NCBI RefSeq assembly: GCF_018320785.1
Contig: NC_054877.1
Coordinates: 10,621,030-10,685,029, forward strand
Direction of reading: 5' to 3'
Length of the DNA stretch: 64,000 nt
Source: Cheilinus undulatus
Lineage: Eukaryota > Chordata > Actinopteri > Labriformes > Labridae
Position numbers and translations under genes: made by a program. The notes under the pieces were generated by a model. It made no database searches. It was not told the DNA's origin and saw only the letters and a list, made by a program, of their open reading frames with translations. Of this stretch, positions 37,101-46,100 are shown piece by piece. Numbering within the stretch: position 1 is the stretch's first letter; each line of letters opens with the position of its first letter.

Positions 37101-40100
37101 GATTATGTCCTGGACATTTTGTCTGAAAGCAGGTTGTCTTACCTGTACAGAGCGTGCCGGCAGGCTCTCATAGGTCCCGCTGAACTCTCTAACAGGGGCT
37201 CTCCGTGGTGGTGGAGAATGCATCCCAGCTCTCTGATTGGCTGGTGGAGGCGAGCTGGGGATGCTGATTGAATGTCCTGCATGATTGGTGGCCAGGTGAT
37301 TATCTGTAACTAAAAACATGAAGTTTTATGTTTGATTCAAAGCAGGCAAGAGGATCAACAGTTTGTTCATCTTCCTAATACGAACTTCAATATTTAAACT
37401 ATTTGTTTCTGGCTGCTTTCTGCTATAAAAAGCTCTTTTTTCTATTTTCAAACAAGATTTTCTGTGAAATCACATGCTGTGCTTCTTCTGGGTCATGCAA
37501 CACACAGGCACTGATTTATTTTAACTGCATGAAGGCTGCGAGCTCTCAAAACTTTGTTCTCTCACATGTGGCATGACAAACACTCATTAGATGTCAATCA
37601 ATTTACTATAAATACTGTTTGTGGTTAGAAGTGATTCATTTTTCATTATCAACACACATAAATCATCTGCTACACAACAGTTTAATCTGTAATTGACACC
37701 ATATGGAAATACAAACGGCTGTAATGTTTCCTCAGGAAGTCTTTGAAGCTCACACAAGGTTTTTGTCCCTTTAAATAAAGACTTTTTTGTCATCTAAGAA
37801 CATAAATTCATGCTATTAACGCTATTGCAGAGTTTCATATGATTTTTTTGCCCACATTGTAGAGTAGATGTGGTTAAAGGATGTGTTAGAGCGATTGTTA
37901 TTGTGGTGATTTGTTAGATAATTTTGCAGACAGTGGTTAGCACCGTTGCCTCAAAGTAAAAAGCTTCCTGGTTCGAATCCCAGTCATACAAAGGGCCTTC
38001 TTGTGTGGAGTTTGCATGTGCATGCAGGGATTCTCTCTGGTTTCCACTCACAGGCCAAAACCATGCTCTTTAGGCTAGCTGGAGGTTGGTTGTCTGTCTC
38101 TAGATATCAGATATGAGTATGTTAGATACTGTTTTGTACAGTTAAGTGATCTGATTCCTGGAAAAGGACTAATGACAATTTAGTTAGTTAATGCCAGGAC
38201 AGCTATGCTCTGAATATTTATGGTAAATCTTTGTTGGATTGAAGGCAATGCTGGAAGACATCCCAGCTGAGAAAGGATGCAACAGAGTAAGATAAACAGC
38301 TACAGATGACAATAAAGGCACGACTAGTCCACTTCCCAGCATTGGAAAATATCAAACATGCAGTCCCTCACCCATTTCTCTCTCAGTGGCTGAACGAATA
38401 CAAAAAAAATCCCCCATACTTTGATACTTTTATTGGGCTAATTAAGCAGCCATACTTTCCAGCTCCTCCATTGTCTCCCCATTTTAATTCTTTGCTATAA
38501 CTGAGCATAATCAACTACTACTTCATATTTAGCTGCTTCAGCTCCATTATAGTTCGCTTAGTTTCATTCGTCATGATTTTCTACGCAGGAAATTTGGCAA
38601 CAGGACCAGGAACTGGTATAAAAATCTCACTGCAGAGTAGCTTTTGGGCAGATATTGTGGAGCAACATGGGCATACCAATGCGCTCATGTGCTCATGATG
38701 ACATGGCTATGGTGTTGATTCGATCCAGAATAATAAACCGGGTTAAAACGGTGGTAAATGTGTGTTAATTGGTAAAATTAATCGATTATAGCAATAAAAT
38801 CAGGGTTTGTATCCCAAGATAGCAAGATAAATGGGTTTAGACTTCAAGAAAACAATCCAAATTTACCAGTTATCACAGGAAATCAGGGTAAAATAAAATG
38901 TGTGAATGCATGTCCATGGTATCAAACTCAAGGCTTGGGGGCCTAAGCTGGCCCGTGGTACAGTTATAGCCAGCCCACCAGATCATTTCTAACTGGCCCA
39001 CCAGTGTGAGGTCTTAAGATTTCCTCCAAAATAAAAATATAAACTTCATATTGATGATTTCAAATATCCTTGTGAAGTCGTTAAAATCTGAAAAAGTAAA
39101 AATAATTAGATAAAAAGTCAAAAATATGTGTTTTCAATTTTGCATCTCACCACGACAATTTAACTTATGATTTTGATTTTTTTTTTTAATTCTGATGTTT
39201 TCAATTCATGTGTTTGACTTTTTATCTAATATTTTGACCTTTTGTATTTAAATTTTAAATTTGAAGTATATTTTTACCTTTCAAACTTGAATTTTATCTT
39301 AAGTTTTGACCTTTTCAAATCCTAACTTGACTTCTTAGACTCACATTTCAAAATTTAAACATGTTTTGACCTCTTTACTCATGATTTCCTTTTTCATCTC
39401 ATTTCGACCTTTTCAATTTATTATTTTGACTCTTATTTTTGTCTTCTGACCTGTTGAAGTACAGGTTTGACTTTTCATCTCAGATTTTTTTGCCTTATAA
39501 ACTCAGCATTTTGATTTTTTAAATCTCAAAATTATTGATCATCAGCGCTTTATTTTTCCTTAGAGCTTCCATAGATTGGGTCTAAACTTAACATAATCTG
39601 ACCATCATTAGACAATAATTTAGAGACACTATTCAAATGAAAATACGTGATTCCTTTGTCACAGTTATAACTAGTTGTGTTTCAATCATAAAGTTTAATC
39701 TCTGCTGACCTTAATCATAGGAAGCTAAGAATCACCAAACTAACCCTACTGCTGCTGTAAGAAAGAATATTCTTTATGTCCTTTTCTACATGGTCTTGAT
39801 TCTCAATCTTAGGAAATACTCTCCACTAAACTTTTCTGACATCACCCACCAATCATCCCGATGATACCACAGTCGACGCCACAGTCGTCACCGCAGCATT
39901 TCCCAAACGCAGAGCGGTCTGCCTGCACACAGAGCCAAACAGTAGTTACTCTGTAATGACTGAGGCTCCGTCTCATCATTGTTACACTGAATGGCGGCGG
40001 GCCATACAGGCAATTTTTGGGCAACACGGACACACAGCAGCAACTGCCAGCAAATTAAGACTCGGGGTGAAAAACCTCTTCAAATGTTTCCTGGCAACAA

Positions 40101-43100
40101 AAAATATTTCCAAGTGATTAAAGCTACAACGCTGAGGCAACTCTTCTACGGGAGGATTTTTCACATGAAACAATGATTTAGATGTTTGTGAGCGGACCGG
40201 CAGAGAAGTTTATGAGCCACATAACGTACCTAACACTTATTGAACACTATAAAAGGGATTTCAAGAGAGCAAGATGTAATATACTGTATTATTTGGTTCT
40301 GTGTCCTGAGCTGAACCTCTCACAAAAAAACTAATGCTTAAAAGTGATGAGGTGCTCAACCTGTGGTTCTGGAACCCACACAGGGTCACCTTATGGTTTA
40401 CAAGGTGCCCAAATGGAAAGAACACAATTCTGCTGCACTGAACAGCATTATTCCAAAAATAATGGATAATTTTGTGCAAATGATATCAAAGTTGCACCCA
40501 TTCTTATGGTGCACTTTCATCTACTCAATTTTGGTATCATGCACTTTATTTTCCATTATTGAAGATATTTTGATGCCACCTTCCAGCCCTAGGTTGGGGT
40601 CATCATGCAGTACAAAACTACAGTGATACCCAGCACACACAACAATGGAGGATACAGTGTCCCTGGTTCTCTGTGGCTTTCTTCCACAGCAAAGAGACAA
40701 TGATCTGAATTAAAGGGGGCATATTTGACCCTTTAAAGCCAAGTTAATATTGGTCTTAGAGGTTCCTAAAACATGCCTGTGAATCTTGTCGTTGAAAAAC
40801 ACTCCAGTGTTGGATTTTTGCATGTCTAAACTCCCTCTGTTTCAACCCTGCTCAGAACAAGCTGTTTCTGTGCCTGTGGCTTTAAATCTTACTGAGCTGT
40901 CGGACTCTGCCCCTCTCAGGAAATGGATGTGGGTTTCTTCTAATCAAACCTGGGGGTGGGACTAACTCCCCACATGACATCATGAGGGGAAAATCTGAGC
41001 ACTGCATGTTTCAGCACACATTTTCTGAAAGGCTGAGAAAGAGAAGGGAGGAGGGAATGGATTTTCCTGATACTTGAGGGGATTGTGGACAGGCCAGGGG
41101 CACATATTTTTGTTTAAAAAAAGCCTGAAAAAGTGATTTTTGCATAATACGTCCCCTTTAAAAACAGCGATCCACAATATTAGAAACTACAGGAAAGTTG
41201 GGGAGGTCAAACAGCAATATGAGAGGCTAATTCCCATCGTGAACAACCCACTTGTGACATTCTTTTTTCCCCAAGATTTACTTCATAGAGTTAAATTTCC
41301 ATATTCTAGATTAATCTCAAGCAAAGTGAAACATTTCAAAAAGGTTTTTTTGTTTTAATCTTGATGATTATGGCTTACATCTCTCAAAGATAAAAAAAAA
41401 ATCCACAATCTGAAAATATTAGAATATTGTAGAAAAGATAAATCTGTGAACGTTTCCTTTGCCTTCATTCTCTCACTTTGGTTCAGTACACAACCAAAAT
41501 CATGGGGAAGACTGCTGACTGGACTACTGTCCAGAGGCCAATCACTGACACCCAGGATAAGCCACAGAAGGTCACTGCTAAAAAAGCAGGATGTTCTCAG
41601 AGCGCTGTATCAAAGCATACTCATGGACTAGGAAAAGAGTAAAGTTTGGTATGAAAATTAGCACAAATAATCGAGATGAGCTCAGCCTTCAGAGGACTGA
41701 CAAACAAGGCAGATTCAAGAACTTAGGGGAGCTTCACAAGGAGCGGACTGAGGCTGGAGTCAGTGGATCAGGAGCCACCACACACAGATGGGTGTGTTCT
41801 TAGTGTCAAGCCAAGATACAGGCGTTATCAGCGTGTCCCCTGGGCTCAGGAGAAAAAGAACTGGATCGTTGCTCAGTGGTCTAACTTCTTGTTTTCAGAT
41901 GAAACTAAATTTGAATTTCATTTGGAAATCAAGGTCCTAGATCATGGAGGAAGATCAGAAAGGCCCAGAATCCAAGGTGCTTGAAGTCCAGTGTTTCCAG
42001 TTTCTACAGTCAGTGTTGGTTTCAGGTGCCATGTCAGCTGCTGCTGTTGGTCCACTGGTCTTAATCAAGTCCAGAGTCAACGCTGTCAGCCATCTACCAG
42101 GAGATTTTAGATCATTACAGGCTTCCATCTGCTGAGAAGCTTTATGGAGACTCTGATTTCCTTTTCCAGCAAGACTTGCTAACCTGACACGCCATGGATT
42201 TGTTTCAATACGAAGCATTTGGAAAGGGCAGAGGATTGGATGAATGTTCTGTCTGTCACATCTTTACGGGCCAATCAGAGGAACAAAACACGTGACGTAA
42301 CTGAGACCGAGGTGCGCATGCGAAGCTACCAAGGAATAACATGAACCATGGCGGCTGTAGACACGTCAGTACATGACTTTTGTCGTTTTTGAAAAGAAAA
42401 AAACTCACTGCTGTTCTTTGTTCTTCTTTAACGAAGAAATGTCGTGAAGTTCCGATAAAACTGGCGCTTTAGCAGCATCCACGATAATGTCTTCCGCCAT
42501 AATTGTGCAGGCCTCTTGTTGCTGCTTGTTTACGTCACAACTCTGCCACGCCCAAAAGTACTGCCCCTCGTCACTGATTGGTCCAGTCACTTTCTAACTG
42601 GGCCCAAACGGTTCAGATGAGAGCTTTGCAAGATGGATTCGCCAGTGAGAAACACATAAACGGGTGTATCCATCTGCTTGGCAAGGTTAGGACTTGGCAC
42701 CTGCCCAAAGTAAAGCCAAAACCACCAAAAAATTGGTTTGCTGACCATGGTGTTACTGTGTTTGACTGGTCAGTCAACTGGTCTGACCTGAACCCCATAA
42801 ATTAAATCACAGGAAAAACATGACCTTTTCATGATATATTTTGAAATGCACCTGAAGAGTAGAGACAGATTGAGCCAATGCTGCACAGTAGAGACACACT
42901 TTGGGTAGGACCTCAGTATAACACAGTCTGTTACTTCATTTATACTATGTATGAGCAGGAATTATATACAATTTGGGCATTTGGATACCAAGTAGTGACA
43001 TAACCTGAATTAGACCGATACCCTGTCAAGTTCGACTGATGTGATCTGCTGTATTCCAATATTAAACAAAAAACATTGCCTTGTTTTTCAGTCTAACCAG

Positions 43101-46100
43101 CCTGGCTCAGAGTGGTGCAAATTATGGCTCTTTTCAGAGATTCGTCACTTAAAAGAGAAAATACCATAATTTGAGCAAGTCTTTTGGCACCAAAACGTTT
43201 CTTGATTTGGTACCTTTGTTTTTTTTTTAAATATCTTTAAAACAACCGCAACATGGGTAGAAAGGAAACCATCTCTCAAATGGGAGCTGGTACCCAACAC
43301 TCACAATAAGAGCCAGCTCTCTGAGCCAGTTCACCTGTAAATGACACATCACAACTCCTTCATAACTTGTCTCAATCTGAGGTTTAATTTCAGTCAAACT
43401 AGCACCCCGCTGGATATATTTGTAGAAGTGTCCTGTAGAAGAATGTTTATGTCAAAATAAGGGGAACAAGCTGTCCAAGAGGCACCAATAGGCTCTTAGC
43501 TTGTTGCTTATTTGCAATCATTCATTCTTATTGCCAATGGCTTAACTGCATAGAGCGTGGAGGGATACCACACAATGATGAGAGCCACTGTAATTACGTT
43601 TCAGCAGTTGTTTGCGCAAGAGGCAAGAAGGTGAGTCCTGATATCAGGCCGTCACTGAAGACATATAGTTAATACACGGTATGACGGACTACAATGCGGT
43701 CATTTGGTTTCTGAATCCCTGGAACACATCGTTATTGCGAAATGCAAACAGAACCTATGTCTGCCTTTGAATCATTACTGAGATTTTCTTTTTTATTCTA
43801 TTATGGTTATTCAAAACTCTTAAAGTAACCGTCTTTTATCCACTTGGCCTTTTACTCAGTCATTAAACTGTCTGGATCCAGAGCACCTTCACTTTTTCAG
43901 AGGTGAATTATATAAGGCTGCAATTAGAGACTTTTTGAAAGGTGTATGTGAAAATTCAACCACAATTTCTTAAGCTACACGCTAATTTGCAAGTACTTAT
44001 TTACAAAAAAGGGTTGCAGAAATAAAGCTAGGAGATGTTATAATGGGTAGCTAAGAGAGATTTATAGCACTGTCCAATCAAAAGCGACCAGTTAAGGAGG
44101 AAAATTCAGAAAAGACGCATATGAACATCAGTAATACTGCACAATAAAGCAAATTGCAATAGCGATGATGATATAATAAATGGCATCATTAGTCGGGGCT
44201 GTGTGGAGTTTGCATGTTCTCTCCGTGCATGCATGGGTTCTCTCCAGGTACTCCGGCTTCCTCCCACCTCCAAAAACATGCTCATTAGGTTTATAGATCA
44301 CTCTAAATCAGCCATAGGTGTGAATGTGAGCGTGCTTGGTTGTCTGTCTCTATATGTCAGCCCTGTGATTGACTGGCGACCAGTCCAGGGTGTTCTCAGC
44401 CTCTCACCCAACGACAGCTGGGGTATCTTTATCGGCGTAACAAAGTAGAACTTTTTGATTGATCAATTTTATCAATTATCAATAAAATAAAAAGTGCCAC
44501 TACAGATAATTGGGCAAATGCCAAATACTGACCTCAACAACCAGCCAGGCTGATAATCAGTCCACCTAGTTGCAGTCTTACAATGGCATTGCCTAACATT
44601 GTAATCGTGATTAGTTGTGAAACACTACCTGATTTGCAGGCCAGCATGTTATAGCTGTTTGTCAGGAGGCTTAAGATCAACCTTGACTCCAGCTCTTTGT
44701 TGTTTTCTAGGGTGACCTACAGTTTGAGACAGAGTTTTCAATATGGCAACGGATAAGCTTCTAAAGACGGCTTCAGAAATCCAACTGAGTGGACATAAAA
44801 CCAAGATGACGACAACTAAAGGCTGAAACTAACAGGTCTTGGCAGCTACATCTATCTCTCTCACATGATTCATGGTCAAAACTCAGATTATACTGATTAA
44901 TATCAGAGGGTGGCAAGACAATGTGTTGACCCTGCTGGTTTGCATGCTTTATCAATAAGCATGAAGAACAGAGGGCTCAAATATGAACAAGAGGAGTGAC
45001 ACAAGACTGTCAGAAGAGCCAACTGCATGCTCCTCTAAAGGCCAGCCTACACACTCTGACAACGCCTCACATCAAGTGAAGAACTGTTCTGCAGCTTACC
45101 CTCATGTCTGGGTGTGGTAACACAACCGTATGCCAGTGTGGGCGGGAAACAAATGAAGAAGTGGATGTGAGGATATGAGGTGTGTGTGCAGTGAAAAAGA
45201 GGGAGATGGAGGCTGAGAGAAGGAGGAGGGAGGTGTGTGTTCACTACACAGAGGTTGAGGTTCCTTCCCAGATGGCAGCTGTTAACTCTGCTCACACGCA
45301 CAGCTGATTAGAAACACATTGAGTCTGAGGGCTGCACGCACACATGCACAAACACACAAATGCACTCACGCAATCAGGGCTCCGCTCAGATCAGTACACA
45401 AGACAAACACACAATAACAATGTGCTCACATGCTTACAGATGGAGGCACGCACGCACATTACATGCAAGTTACACACTTCACATGAGCACAGGCATGCAG
45501 ATGAAGGCTCTCATTAGAGTATGAGCAAAGAAATGCAAACTCAGCTACACACAAACAAGTTCACATGCATGGAAGCCACCAACTCTTTGACCCTGTACTC
45601 CTGAAATTACACATTAAACAGGGCTGGGCAATATATTGAGTTTTATGATATATCTTTAAATTATAGAGGTGATCAATATCAGTGTCAGGTACCAGTGCCA
45701 TATAGAAGCGCCCAACACTTAATATCAGGGAATCTAATGAGTTCAATGATCAGAAACTGCAGTAAAACTCTTGCACAGACTCGAAAATTGCACAAAAACA
45801 TTGGCAACATTTGGAAAAGTTGGTGAAGCAAGCAAAGACTGAGGCTCCTGACTTTAGTTTTCCAAAAGCTGACAATGTATATGTGTAATTTATGGTTAAT
45901 ATACTGTAATATATTGTAATAGTTTACTGTCTAAATTGCAAGGATATGTTGGCAACATTTGGAAAAAAGAGCAGAAAGACTGAGGCTCCTCACAAGTTCC
46001 ACCCACTTTTCCAAATGTTGCCAACAAATTTTGCATAATTCAGACAGTGCTCTCTTTCTCTTTTATGGTTAATGTAAGAAAACACGGTTATAAAATATAT

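Larger units (their letters stand above)
34501..37142. other. nfatc4 intron 2 with MITE fragments
   Basis: No exon seen inside. It holds a segment at 34850-35030 related to the MITE at 52184 (AGTCATTTGAGGAGAAAGAG, GTAGCTACAGGCGGGGTTTA), the element at 35041, the hairpin at 35779 and an (AAAC)n/poly-A tract at about 36350-36385. Confidence 0.6.

Noticed and set aside
37970..37980. tRNA gene suggested by the B box GGTTCGAATCC
   Set aside because: There is no complete cloverleaf; the flanks match a tRNA-derived SINE body.
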